A DNA stretch of 32,094 bases from Piscirickettsiaceae bacterium (GTDB lineage Bacteria > Pseudomonadota > Gammaproteobacteria > Nitrosococcales > Methylophagaceae). A program made the translations under genes and the position numbers. The stretch covers positions 1 through 32,094 of the forward strand of contig DAOUSV010000001.1 in assembly GCA_030627065.1 (NCBI GenBank), written 5' to 3'. Position 1 is the stretch's first letter. Each line of letters opens with the position of its first letter. This document shows, one piece after another, positions 14,817 through 24,700 of the stretch. The notes under the pieces were generated by a model. The model worked only from the letters and a program-made list of their open reading frames with translations. It searched no databases and was not told the origin of the DNA.

Positions 14817-15935
14817 ATTCTGAATAGGTTTTCAGGAGAACAACAAGAATTAGCATCTTGGCTGGCTCTGCATCGGACACCCGGTGTGGGGCCTGTTACG
14901 TTTGCACGCTTGTTAACACAGTTTACTAGTCTGCAGACTATTTTTACCGAGCCTCAAAAAGCGCAAGGAATCTCCGAGCGAACACGCACAGCATTGAAAG
15001 CCCCTAATTGGGATCTTGTTGAGCAGGACTTGGCGTGGTTTGAACAAGAAAATCGTCATATTATTACGCTTCATAACCCTCGTTACCCTGAGCTATTAAA
15101 GCAAATTTCAGATCCACCGAGCCTATTATTTGTACAAGGTGATGTCGATTTATTATCACAGTGGCAAATTGCAATAGTGGGCAGTCGTAACCCCTCTGCA
15201 TCAGGACGAGATACAGCCTACGAGTTTGCACGTTATCTAGCGCAAGGAGGCATTGCGATCTCTAGCGGTTTAGCCATGGGGGTTGATGCTGCCGCACATC
15301 AAGGTGCCTTAGCTGTACAGGGGAAAACCGTTGCCGTTATTGGTACTGGCCTAGATCGTGTGTATCCCGCAAAAAACAAAGCGTTAGCACATGATATTGC
15401 AAAGACTGGTTTAATTGTTTCAGAGTTTGCTTTGGGTACTGCACCACGAGCAGAAAACTTTCCTCGTCGAAATAGAATTATTAGTGGCTTATCTTTAGGT
15501 GTGCTAGTTGTTGAAGCTGCGGTGCGTAGTGGCTCTCTTATTACAGCGCGAATGGCCATGGAGCAAGGCCGAGAAGTGTTTGCAATACCAGGCTCAATTC
15601 ACAATCCACTGGCACGTGGCTGTCATCGCTTGATACGTGACGGTGCTAAATTAGTAGAAACTGCCACAGATATTATTGAAGAGTTAGGTGCATTAGCAGG
15701 CGTGTCGGCTGCAAGTGAAGAGCCTATAAAAGAAACCAGTGAAATGCAGTTTGAGGCTGATGATGATTACCAAGTTTTATTTGAATTTTTAGGATATGAC
15801 CCCATAGTTATTGATGTATTAACCGAAAAATGTGGTTTGACGGCAGAGGCCGTTTCCTCCATGCTGTTATTATTAGAGTTAGAAGGGCAAGTTGAATCGT
15901 TGCCGGGTAGCCGTTACGTCCGAACGGGTAAATGA
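14817..15935 (+). CDS. dprA: DNA processing protein DprA (Smf), with no canonical start codon
   Basis: DprA binds single-stranded DNA and loads RecA during natural transformation. The Rossmann-like domain is clear: IAIVGSRNPSASGRDTA, ISSGLAMGVDAAAHQGAL, VIGTGLDRVYP, FPRRNRIISGLS and the SGSLITARMA region. A C-terminal winged helix (about the last 65 residues) is present. The conserved N-terminal motif LASWLALHRTPGVGPVTF is encoded from 14850, yet the first ATG/GTG/TTG in frame is the GTG at 14886, inside that motif. An in-frame stop lies at 14799-14801. An AAAAAGGG site (14804-14811) precedes ATT (14817, 5 nt spacing) and CTG (14820, 8 nt). I place the start at ATT. Confidence 0.9.
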   Translation: MLNRFSGEQQELASWLALHRTPGVGPVTFARLLTQFTSLQTIFTEPQKAQGISERTRTALKAPNWDLVEQDLAWFEQENRHIITLHNPRYPELLKQISDPPSLLFVQGDVDLLSQWQIAIVGSRNPSASGRDTAYEFARYLAQGGIAISSGLAMGVDAAAHQGALAVQGKTVAVIGTGLDRVYPAKNKALAHDIAKTGLIVSEFALGTAPRAENFPRRNRIISGLSLGVLVVEAAVRSGSLITARMAMEQGREVFAIPGSIHNPLARGCHRLIRDGAKLVETATDIIEELGALAGVSAASEEPIKETSEMQFEADDDYQVLFEFLGYDPIVIDVLTEKCGLTAEAVSSMLLLLELEGQVESLPGSRYVRTGK

Positions 15936-15945
15936 TGGGGAAGCA

Positions 15946-16428
15946 ATGAAAGAAAATGTAATTGATGTATTGTTATATTTGTTTGAAAACTATATTGATA
16001 CGGATGATGTGAAAGAGTCAGATAAGGCAACGATCGAGCGAGAGCTTGAGCGTGTCGGCTTTCCAGAATTAGAGATCAATAAAGCCTTTGATTGGCTAGA
16101 AAATATGACTGTAGTAGCCGAAGAATCTTTGGAGGGCGATGAGCTTTCTCCGATAGCGGCTATACGCTTTTATACAGAGCAAGAAATGGCGCGATTGGAT
16201 GTTGATTGCCGAGGATATTTGTTATTTTTAGAGCAAGTAGATGTTTTAGATTCTGAAACACGGGAAGTTGTTATTGAACGTGTGATGGCTTTAGATACTG
16301 ATGAAATAGATTTAGAAGACTTGAAATGGGTGGTGTTGATGGTGTTATTTTATCAGCCTGGCCGCGAAGTCGCTTATGCATGGATGGAAGATTTAGTATT
16401 TGAAGATATGGAAGCGGTTATTCACTAA
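15946..16428 (+). CDS. smg: Smg protein (DUF494)
   Basis: The 160-residue acidic, mostly helical protein has a characteristic start MKENVIDVLLYLFENY and end VLEDMEAVIH-like. Its function is unknown, but smg is a constant neighbour of dprA in gammaproteobacteria. The ATG at 15946 has GGGGAAG just upstream and is 10 nt after the dprA stop; the longer open frame from 15892 lies inside dprA. It is probably co-transcribed with dprA and topA. Confidence 0.93.
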   Translation: MKENVIDVLLYLFENYIDTDDVKESDKATIERELERVGFPELEINKAFDWLENMTVVAEESLEGDELSPIAAIRFYTEQEMARLDVDCRGYLLFLEQVDVLDSETREVVIERVMALDTDEIDLEDLKWVVLMVLFYQPGREVAYAWMEDLVFEDMEAVIH

Positions 16429-16461
16429 AAGACAGATTAGAAAGGTGTTGGAACAAAGAAT

Positions 16462-18744
16462 ATGGAAACAAAATTAGTTATTGTTGAATCGCCAGCAAAA
16501 TCAAAAACAATCAAAAAATACTTAGGAAAAGGCACTGAAGTATTAGCCTCTTACGGTCATGTTCGTGATTTGCTACCGAAAGAAGGTGCGGTTGATACTG
16601 AAAATGATTTTGCGATGAAATATCAAATTATTGATCGCAATAGTAAACATGTTGATGCCATTGCCAAGGCGATGAAAAAAGCCGATGTGCTCTATCTAGC
16701 AACGGATCCGGATCGCGAGGGAGAGGCGATTTCATGGCATTTGTTTGAATTACTAAAAAAACGTGGTGTATTAAAGAATAAAACAGTACATCGTGTAGTT
16801 TTCCATGAAATAACTAAGCAAGCGGTTAATGATGCCGTGGCTAATCCACGTGAATTATCGATGGACATGGTTAATGCTCAGCAAGCACGTCGAGCCTTAG
16901 ATTATCTAGTTGGTTTTACGCTTTCACCATTATTATGGAAAAAGATTCGTCGTGGTTTATCAGCTGGACGAGTACAAAGCCCAGCATTAAGAATGATTGT
17001 TGAGCGTGAGCTAGAAATTGAAGCCTTTATTCCAAAAGAGTATTGGACGATTGAGGCTGATACTGCAGTAAAAAAACAAGCATTTGAAGCTAAGCTAACG
17101 CATTACAATAGTGAAAAGTTGTCACAGTTTACGGTTACTAATGCGGAGCAATCGGCAGATATTGTTGAGGCTTTGAATAAAGCGGCAGACGGCAAATTAT
17201 TAGTTACCAAAGTTGATAAGAAGCAACGAAAACGTAACCCCGCGGCTCCATTTACAACATCAACCTTGCAACAAGAAGCATCTCGTAAACTAGGTTTTGG
17301 TGCTCAACGTACAATGAGTGTTGCTCAGCAGTTGTATGAAGGTACTGATACCGGTGACGGCGCGGTTGGTTTGATTACCTATATGCGTACCGACTCTGTG
17401 ACTCTGGCATCGGAAGCGGTTGATGAAATTCGCGGTTATATTGCTGAAAAATATGGTGACGGTAGTGTGCCATCATCACCTCAAGTATATAAAACAAAGT
17501 CTAAAAATGCTCAAGAAGCGCATGAGGCTGTACGAACAACCTCTATTCGTCGAACTCCAGAGTCATTGAAATCCTATCTATCTTCTGATCAGTTAAAGTT
17601 ATATACCTTAATTTGGCAGCGAACAATTGCCAGTCAGATGATTCATGCAACAATGAATACGGTCGCTGTTGATTTAGCTTGTGGTACCGGAAATACTTTC
17701 CGAGCGACGGGTTCAACGGTAGTTAACCCCGGCTTTATGAGTGTTTACCTTGAAGGCAAAGATGATTCTGCCAAGTCAGATAAAGATGAAAAACTACTGC
17801 CGACAATGGATGTGGGTGATATTGTTGACCTTAAAGAAATTCGACCAGAACAGCATTTTACTGAGCCTCCACCGCGTTTTAGTGAGGCTAGTTTAGTTCG
17901 ATCTTTGGAAGATAATGATATTGGTCGCCCATCGACCTACGCCAGTATTATTTCGACGTTATTACAGCGTGAGTATGTTGAGTTAGAGAAAAAACGTTTT
18001 CATCCGACAGATGTTGGCCGTGTAGTCGGTAAGTTTTTAGCACAACATTTTACCAAATATGTTGATTATGATTTTACATCGAAATTAGAAGATGATCTTG
18101 ATGCCGTTGCACGTGGCGAACAAGAGTGGATACCTTTACTAAGCAAGTTTTGGGGGCCATTTAAAGAGCAAGTCGAAACTAAAGATAAAGAAGTTCAACG
18201 TAGTGATGTAACACAAGAAGATATTGGCGAAGATTGCCCTAAATGTGGCAAGCCGTTATCAAGTCGTCTGGGGCGTAGTGGTCGCTTTATCGGTTGTACT
18301 GCTTATCCTGAGTGTGATTATACGCGTAATGTCAATGGTGAAGAAACGACGGCGAGCGAACCAGATGTAGTTGCTGATCGTAAATGTCCAAAATGTGAAT
18401 CTGACTTATGGGTTCGCACGGGAAAATATGGCAAATTCATTGGCTGTAGTAGCTATCCAAAATGTAAACATATCGAATCATTAGAGCAGCCTACCAATAC
18501 GGGTGTGAGTTGTCCGCAGTGTAATAAAGGTGAGATTCTGGTTCGCAAGTCAAGACGAGGTAAGATATTTTATTCTTGTTCAGACTATCCAGGTTGTGAC
18601 TATGCATTATGGAATGAACCGGTTAAAGAAGAATGTCCTGACTGTAAATGGCCTATCTTGACGGTTAAAACGACTAAAAGTCGTGGTACAGAAAAGGTTT
18701 GCCCTCAGAAAGAATGTAGCTTTAGTGAAAAAGTAGAGTCGTAA
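16462..18744 (+). CDS. topA: DNA topoisomerase I
   Basis: The 760-residue type IA topoisomerase relaxes negative supercoils. The TOPRIM domain starts at LVIVESPAKSKTI (5-17), with the metal-binding DPDREGEAISWHL near 88-100. The active-site tyrosine Y307 lies in ITYMRTDSV. The C-terminal tail has four cysteine zinc ribbons: CPKCGKPL (from C592), CPKCESDL, CPQCNKGE and CPDCKWPI. The last has a slightly altered spacing (CPQKECSF). Length is a little below the E. coli enzyme. It starts 33 nt after smg. Confidence 0.97.
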   Translation: METKLVIVESPAKSKTIKKYLGKGTEVLASYGHVRDLLPKEGAVDTENDFAMKYQIIDRNSKHVDAIAKAMKKADVLYLATDPDREGEAISWHLFELLKKRGVLKNKTVHRVVFHEITKQAVNDAVANPRELSMDMVNAQQARRALDYLVGFTLSPLLWKKIRRGLSAGRVQSPALRMIVERELEIEAFIPKEYWTIEADTAVKKQAFEAKLTHYNSEKLSQFTVTNAEQSADIVEALNKAADGKLLVTKVDKKQRKRNPAAPFTTSTLQQEASRKLGFGAQRTMSVAQQLYEGTDTGDGAVGLITYMRTDSVTLASEAVDEIRGYIAEKYGDGSVPSSPQVYKTKSKNAQEAHEAVRTTSIRRTPESLKSYLSSDQLKLYTLIWQRTIASQMIHATMNTVAVDLACGTGNTFRATGSTVVNPGFMSVYLEGKDDSAKSDKDEKLLPTMDVGDIVDLKEIRPEQHFTEPPPRFSEASLVRSLEDNDIGRPSTYASIISTLLQREYVELEKKRFHPTDVGRVVGKFLAQHFTKYVDYDFTSKLEDDLDAVARGEQEWIPLLSKFWGPFKEQVETKDKEVQRSDVTQEDIGEDCPKCGKPLSSRLGRSGRFIGCTAYPECDYTRNVNGEETTASEPDVVADRKCPKCESDLWVRTGKYGKFIGCSSYPKCKHIESLEQPTNTGVSCPQCNKGEILVRKSRRGKIFYSCSDYPGCDYALWNEPVKEECPDCKWPILTVKTTKSRGTEKVCPQKECSFSEKVES

Positions 18745-18766
18745 TTTAATAAAGGAGCATGTCAAT

Positions 18767-19327
18767 ATGCGTAAGTTGATTAGTGCTGTATCTATGGCTT
18801 TTTTGTTTTTATCTTTCTCTGCTTCAGCAGTAGAGCTAGGTGGGATCACTATGCCTGATAAGTTGCGGGCGGGTGAACAGTCTCTATCATTAAATGGTGC
18901 AGGAGTTCGAAGTAAATTTGTTTTTGATTTATATGTAGCAGGCTTATATTTGACTGTAGGCAGCAGTGATGCCCAAGCGATTATTAATTCTAATGATGCA
19001 ATGGGGCTTCGTTTGCATATTATTTCATCAAAAATAACTTCTAAGAAGATGACTAAAGCAACCCGTAAAGGCTTTAAGAAAGCAACAGGTGGAAAAATAG
19101 GTGCTATTTCATCTGAGATTGAACAGTTCTTAGAAGCGTTTAGTGCCGAGATCGTTGAAGGCGATGTGTTTGAGTTTGTATCGACAGCAGGTAGTGTTTC
19201 TGTTTCAAAAAACGGCAGTAAACAAGCGACTATTTCTTCGCAAGAGTTTAAGCAAGCCTTATTCGGAATTTGGTTGTCAGACCACCCTGTAAAAGAGAAT
19301 TTAAAGAAAAAATTATTGGGTAACTGA
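18767..19327 (+). CDS. Chalcone-isomerase-like exported protein
   Basis: The 186-residue protein has a Sec signal peptide (about 1-21, cleavage near ASA). The mature domain has GAGVRSKFVFDLYVAGLYL and a C-terminal FKQALFGIWLSDHPV, which match the bacterial chalcone-isomerase-like family. Bacterial members are periplasmic, are not known to isomerise chalcones, and may bind fatty acids or other small molecules. A strong AAAGGAG site precedes the ATG. It follows topA by 22 nt, so it may share its transcript, and a hairpin terminator follows. Confidence 0.87.
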   Translation: MRKLISAVSMAFLFLSFSASAVELGGITMPDKLRAGEQSLSLNGAGVRSKFVFDLYVAGLYLTVGSSDAQAIINSNDAMGLRLHIISSKITSKKMTKATRKGFKKATGGKIGAISSEIEQFLEAFSAEIVEGDVFEFVSTAGSVSVSKNGSKQATISSQEFKQALFGIWLSDHPVKENLKKKLLGN

Positions 19328-19337
19328 ACATGGTTTT

Positions 19338-19372
19338 GGATAAAGACTCACCTTGTTTGTGAGTTATTATCC
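19338..19372. terminator. Hairpin terminator between convergent genes
   Basis: The arms 19338-19351 and 19359-19372 pair at 12 of 14 positions around a 7-nt loop. The + strand downstream sequence is TTATTATTT, a weak U-tract. It lies 11 nt after the chalcone-isomerase-like gene and 3 nt before the stop of the convergent lipoprotein gene, so it probably serves both, mainly the + strand. Confidence 0.65.
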
Positions 19373-19375
19373 TTA

Positions 19376-19864
19376 TTATTTAGAGAATGACTTCACTATT
19401 CTTCGATCATTTTCTATTAAGCTTAGTGCTTTTTCCAGCATTTCTTGGTCATTATCTATAATCCCTCTCTTTAAATAAATACCGATATAAATCATGCCGG
19501 AAAATTTTTCAAAAAGAGGCTTAATACTAACTTTTTTTATGAATGAATTATTCTTTTTTAAGATGCCTTCATAGTAATCCTTTCGATCCTTGAAATTAGG
19601 TGTCCATATTTGATTTCGGTAATTAACAAACTTGTAGCCTGTATCGTTCTTTTTCGCGGTTTCGTAGGCGTTAACTAAGTCATCTAATGTACTGACATAC
19701 TCTTCGACAAAGTCTTGAGTGAAGCTTTTAATATTGCTTTTGTTAAGTGTTAATACTTCTTTTACTTTTGGCGGAGCTTTATCTCCCTCACCTCCACAGG
19801 CGCTAAGAAACAGACTGATAAGAACATAGAATGCTAAATACTTCAGACTTGATAATTGCTTCAT
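19376..19864 (-). CDS. Unrecognised lipoprotein
   Basis: The 162-residue protein is a predicted lipoprotein: signal peptide 1-22 with lipobox LSAC, and C23 followed by GGEG. There is no Asp at +2, so outer-membrane sorting is likely if Lol rules hold. The mature part is lysine-rich and helical (KSFTQDFVEEYVSTLDDLV, YETAKKND) and carries no motif I can name. Base use is more AT-rich than its neighbours, and it sits alone between operons, which could mean recent acquisition. An AAGGTG site lies 6 nt before the ATG, supporting the start. I would not assign a function. Confidence 0.75.
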   Translation of the reverse strand: MKQLSSLKYLAFYVLISLFLSACGGEGDKAPPKVKEVLTLNKSNIKSFTQDFVEEYVSTLDDLVNAYETAKKNDTGYKFVNYRNQIWTPNFKDRKDYYEGILKKNNSFIKKVSIKPLFEKFSGMIYIGIYLKRGIIDNDQEMLEKALSLIENDRRIVKSFSK

Positions 19865-19927
19865 GACACACCTTTAAAAGTACAGATTTAGAGTTCATCA
19901 TAGTCTTAAATTACGAGACTTTGTTAA

Positions 19928-21073
19928 TTAATCAGCCTGTAAGTCTTCGAAGCTTTTAAGAGCAATCGTTGTTGCTTGTTTAGTTGATGACGCAAGCACA
20001 TTAAAATGGCCCATTTTACGACCAGGGCGAGCTTCTTTCTTGCCATATAAATGCAATTTGTTTTGAGCTTGTGAGAGCAATATATCCCAGTGTGGTTGCG
20101 TTTGCCCCCAAACATCACCTAATAGGTTAATCATTACAACTGGTGATGTTAGATTGCAGTTACCTGAAGGAAGCCCACACAACATACGAACTTGCTGTTC
20201 AAATTGTGAGGTTTCACAGGCATCTAAAGTAAAATGACCAGAGTTATGAGGTCGTGGTGCAATCTCATTTGTCAGAATATTGCCTTCTGTTGAAATAAAG
20301 AACTCAACCGCCATTGTGCCGACATAGTTTAAGCCGTTGGCAATTTTATCTGCCATTTCAATAATAGTTTGTGTTTGCTGTTCAGAAATGCTGCTGGGAA
20401 CAGTTGTCGAGTGCAGAATGCCATTAATATGTACATTCTCTGCAATAGGGAAGTTAGTAATGTCGCCAGACTGACTACGTGCCAATACAGTTGAAACTTC
20501 ACGATCTAAGTTGATGCGTTGCTCTAATACACATTCAGCGCCATTTAATGATGCAAATGCAGCACGGACATCATCGGCACTATGGCAGACGACTTGTCCT
20601 TTGCCATCATAACCAAAACTGGCTGCTTTTAAGATAGCTGGAAATTGGAATGTATCAGCAATGGCATCAATATCTGCATCAGATCGGATAGCGGCATACG
20701 GTGCAACATTAATCTCTAATGATTCAATAAACTTTTTCTCAATAATACGATTTTGGGTTTGAGATAATGCATCTGAAGAAGGGTGAACAACTGTTTTAGC
20801 TTCAAGAAATGACAGAGTGCTTGCGGGAATGTTTTCAAATTCAGTCGTAATAGCATCGCAAAGTTCGGCAAGTTGCGCCAATGCTTCCTCATCCGTGTAT
20901 TTTGCACAAATATGTTTATCAGCAATAATGCCGGCGGGACTATTAACGTCCGGTTCTAAGACAACGACTTTATAGCCCATTGTTTGAGCCGCAGTTGTGA
21001 ACATGCGGCCTAATTGACCGCCACCAAGCATGCCAAGCGTAGCCCCGGGTAATATCATTTTTTGTTTAGTCAT
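19928..21073 (-). CDS. purK: 5-(carboxyamino)imidazole ribonucleotide synthase
   Basis: The 381-residue ATP-grasp enzyme carboxylates AIR to N5-CAIR in purine synthesis. The N-terminal glycine motif is GMLGGGQLGRM (14-24). ATP-grasp elements include LKAASFGYDGKGQ and the metal/phosphate site NEIAPRPHNSGHFT near residue 270. It is downstream of purE with a 5-nt gap, the usual purEK pair. The C-terminal part LYGKKEARPGRKMGHFNV is intact. No clear terminator follows; a weak 5-bp hairpin near 19902-19918 lacks a T-run. Confidence 0.96.
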   Translation of the reverse strand: MTKQKMILPGATLGMLGGGQLGRMFTTAAQTMGYKVVVLEPDVNSPAGIIADKHICAKYTDEEALAQLAELCDAITTEFENIPASTLSFLEAKTVVHPSSDALSQTQNRIIEKKFIESLEINVAPYAAIRSDADIDAIADTFQFPAILKAASFGYDGKGQVVCHSADDVRAAFASLNGAECVLEQRINLDREVSTVLARSQSGDITNFPIAENVHINGILHSTTVPSSISEQQTQTIIEMADKIANGLNYVGTMAVEFFISTEGNILTNEIAPRPHNSGHFTLDACETSQFEQQVRMLCGLPSGNCNLTSPVVMINLLGDVWGQTQPHWDILLSQAQNKLHLYGKKEARPGRKMGHFNVLASSTKQATTIALKSFEDLQAD

Positions 21074-21078
21074 GGTCT

Positions 21079-21570
21079 TTATTCTGATGGAAGTGTCATT
21101 TCCAACACCATCTGATGTTGGTCTTTTCTAAACTGTTCTAACTTTTCTGCAAGTGCTGTATCTGTTGTTGCAAGTTGTGCTATTGCGAATAAAGCTGCAT
21201 TTGCTGCACCTGCTTCACCAATGGCAAAAGTAGCAACAGGAATGCCTTTAGGCATTTGAACAATAGACAGCAATGAATCTTGCCCTTTCAAATAACGAGA
21301 TGGAACTGGCACGCCTAAAATAGGAAGTATTGTATTTGCTGCCAACATACCCGGGAGATGCGCTGCGCCACCTGCACCCGCAATAATGCACGTTAGGCCT
21401 TTATCTTTTGCTGTTTGAGCATACTCTGTTAGTAAGTCCGGTGTGCGGTGTGCGGAAACGACTTGTGTTTCATAAGGCACGCCAAAGTTTTCTAATTGTT
21501 CAACCGCTTTTTGCATTACAGGCCAATCACTATTACTTCCCATGACGATGCCAACTACAGGTTTGTCCAT
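21079..21570 (-). CDS. purE: N5-carboxyaminoimidazole ribonucleotide mutase (class I PurE)
   Basis: The 163-residue enzyme converts N5-CAIR to CAIR. Class I motifs are present: GIVMGSNSDWPVM (7-19), VSAHRTP with the catalytic His, and AGAGGAAHLPGM. The presence of purK next door fits the class I (bacterial) route. Divergent from gltB; the shared 216-nt upstream region (21571-21786) is AT-rich. No PurR-type operator is obvious to me. Confidence 0.97.
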   Translation of the reverse strand: MDKPVVGIVMGSNSDWPVMQKAVEQLENFGVPYETQVVSAHRTPDLLTEYAQTAKDKGLTCIIAGAGGAAHLPGMLAANTILPILGVPVPSRYLKGQDSLLSIVQMPKGIPVATFAIGEAGAANAALFAIAQLATTDTALAEKLEQFRKDQHQMVLEMTLPSE

Positions 21571-21673
21571 AATTTATCCGTTATATTTCTTAAACATAAG
21601 TGCGTATTTTAGCTATTTTATTGAATTTAGGGAAATTTGTAGGTATTTGATGGAATGAAAAACATCAAGACCA

Positions 21674-21702
21674 TTGAATGGCGGTGGCTCAAACGCTATA
21701 AT
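21674..21702 (+). promoter_or_regulatory. Strong sigma70 promoter of gltBD
   Basis: TTGAAT (21674-21679) and a perfect TATAAT (21697-21702) are 17 nt apart. Transcription would start near 21709, leaving a leader of about 78 nt before the ATG at 21787. This makes the upstream in-frame TTG at 21715 an unlikely start because it would have almost no leader. No sigma54 -24/-12 pair is seen here. Confidence 0.75.
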
Positions 21703-21786
21703 GAGTGATTCATTTTGCCGTCTTTTGATTGTAAAGACAGTGCTCCTCGCGTCTATGGTGACAAGGAGACAGGCATTAACAGTAAT

Positions 21787-24700
21787 ATGAAGGTATATGA
21801 CGTGAGTCAGCCAACTGAATTAGAACAAGGTCTTTATAGACCCGAATTTGAAAAAGACAACTGTGGTTTTGGTCTTATCGCCCAAATGGACGGTAAAGAA
21901 AGCCATTGGTTAGTCGAAACTGCAATTGAAGCATTAGCTAATTTAACCCATCGTGGCGCAATAGGTGCGGATGGTAAAACCGGCGATGGTTGTGGTTTAT
22001 TAATGAAAAAACCGGATGGTTTTTTCCGTGTAATTGCGGATGAATTAGGTTTTTCTTTAGCTGATAACTATGCTGTTGGCATGGTCTTTTTGTCGCAAGA
22101 TGAAGCTAAAGCAAGTGCTAATCAGGATGTTGTTACGCAGCAATTATCTGATCAAGGTCTTGAGGTTTTAGGCTGGCGCGAAGTGCCGGTTGATGCCGAA
22201 GCTGCCTGTGGTGACACTGCCTTAGCCTTATTGCCAATTATGCGCCAAGTATTTGTTAATCCGGCTGCTGATATGGATAAGGCGGCATTTGAACGCCATC
22301 TCTATATTGCCCGCCGGTTGGCTGAAAAAGCGATTACAGATGAAGCGTTCTACATTCCTACATTATCATCGCAAGTAGTGTCATATAAAGGCTTGGTTAT
22401 GCCAGCCTATTTGAAGACATTCTATAAAGATTTGAATGATGAACGTATGGAAACCGCGGTATGTGTGTTCCATCAACGTTTCTCAACTAATACATGGCCG
22501 CAATGGAAATTGGCTCAGCCTTTCCGTTATTTGGCACATAATGGTGAAATCAATACCATTCAAGGTAACCGCAACTGGGCTTTGGCTCGCGGTACTAAGT
22601 TTGCCACATCATTAATAGACAATATGGATGATATTCGCCCGCTGGTGAATACATCGGGGTCAGATTCATCAAGCATGGATAATATGCTTGAAGCAATGAT
22701 GGCTGGTGGTATTAATATGTTCCGCGCTATGCGTTTGTTGGTACCTGCCGCTTGGCAGAACGACAACACCATGGACAAAGATCTTAAAGCGTTCTATAAC
22801 TATAACTCTATGCATATGGAGCCTTGGGATGGGCCTGCTGGCGTAGTGTTAACCGATGGTCGTTATGCTGCCTGTTCATTAGATCGTAATGGTTTGCGTC
22901 CTGCGCGTTACATCATCACTAAAGATCGTCATATTACGATTGCATCGGAAGTGGGCGTATACAAGTACAAGCCTGAAGATGTATTAACTAAAGGTCGTTT
23001 AAAACCAGGTCAAATGTTAGCTGTTGATACTGAAACAGGCGAGTTATTGCTTCCTGACGACATTAATGATGCCTTGAAAAATGCACAGCCTTATCGTGAA
23101 TGGATTGAAACCAGTCTAAAACGAATTGAAGATACTGCAGATGATGAAACTCAAGCAACGCTTGAAGGTGATTATCTTGTAACCTATGAGAAATTATTCC
23201 AAGTCAGCTTTGAAGAACGCGATCAAGTTATCCGTGTTTTAGGTGAAGCGGGCCAAGAAGCAACAGGCTCAATGGGGGATGACACGCCTTTCCCTGTTAT
23301 GTCTCATAAAGAACGCTCATTATTTGACTATTTCCGTCAGCAGTTTGCCCAAGTAACCAACCCACCGATTGATTCATTACGTGAAAATATCGTAATGTCA
23401 TTGGAAACCTGTTTTGGACGCGAGCATAACTTATTTGAAGAAGGCCCCGAGCATGCTGAACGCGTGGTGGTTGATTCACCGGTATTGTCAGAAAGCCGTT
23501 TTTACCAGCTTTTAGAATTAGGTGATGACGATAAGAACTATCAATCAACCGTTATTTCACTTGGCTATTCGGCTGAATTAGGATTAGAAGCTGCGGTTGA
23601 TCGTATTGTTGATCAAGCAGAGCAAGCTGTACGCAATGGCTCGGTTATTATCGTATTAACAGATCGTAATCTTAATTCAGAGAGCTTACCTGTTCACGCT
23701 TTACTCGCAACAGGTGCGGTACATCATCGATTGATCAAGTCGGGTCTACGTTGTGATGCTAATATCGTTGTTGAAACAGCAACCGCACGTGATTCACATC
23801 ACTTTGCTGTATTGATTGGTTATGGTGCAACTGCTATTTATCCATATCTAGCGTATGCATCGTTAAATGACATGATTAATACCCATGAGATAAAAGACAT
23901 GACGTGCCCAGAAGTCTGCGCGAGTTATCGTAAAGGTATTAATAAAGGCTTATTCAAAGTCACATCGAAAATGGGCATTTCAACTATTGCCAGCTATCGT
24001 GGCGCGCAGTTGTTTGAAATTATCGGTTTGCATGAAACCATTGTCGATAAATGCTTCTTAGGCACTACTAGCCGTATTAGTGGTACTGGTTTTGAAGAGT
24101 TACAAACCGATCAACAAACTGTTTCTGACAATGCTTGGAATCCACGTAAAAAACGTGAGCAAGGCGGACTATTAAAATATGTTCATGGCAATGAATATCA
24201 TGCTTACAATCCTGATGTTATTGCAACATTGCAAAAAGCAGTGCAAGGCGGTAGTTATAATGACTATAAAGCCTATGCCAAATTAGTTAATGAACGCCCA
24301 GCGATGGTATTGCGTGATTTATTAGCCTTGAAAGAGTCTGATTCACCGTTAGCATTAGAAGATGTTGAAAGTGTTGGCAATATCTTGGCACGCTTTGATA
24401 GTGCCGGTATGTCATTAGGTGCATTGTCACCAGAAGCACATGAAGCATTGGCTGTCGCCATGAATACGCTTGGTGGACGTTCAAACTCGGGTGAAGGTGG
24501 TGAAGATCCCGCTCGCTTTGGCACTAAGAAAGTATCAAAAATCAAACAAATTGCCTCGGGGCGTTTTGGTGTAACGCCGCATTATTTAGTTAATGCAGAC
24601 GTGTTGCAAATCAAAGTAGCACAAGGTGCAAAACCGGGTGAGGGTGGACAATTACCAGGTGGTAAGGTTAATCAAATGATTGCAACATTGCGTCATTCGG

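Noticed and set aside
18235..18744. Repeated Cys motifs as a separate zinc-finger gene
   Set aside because: They are in frame with topA and are the usual C-terminal zinc ribbons of topoisomerase I.
21571..21786. Sigma54 promoter or NtrC site in front of gltB
   Set aside because: No GG-N10-GC pair with the right spacing was seen, whereas a near-consensus sigma70 promoter is present.
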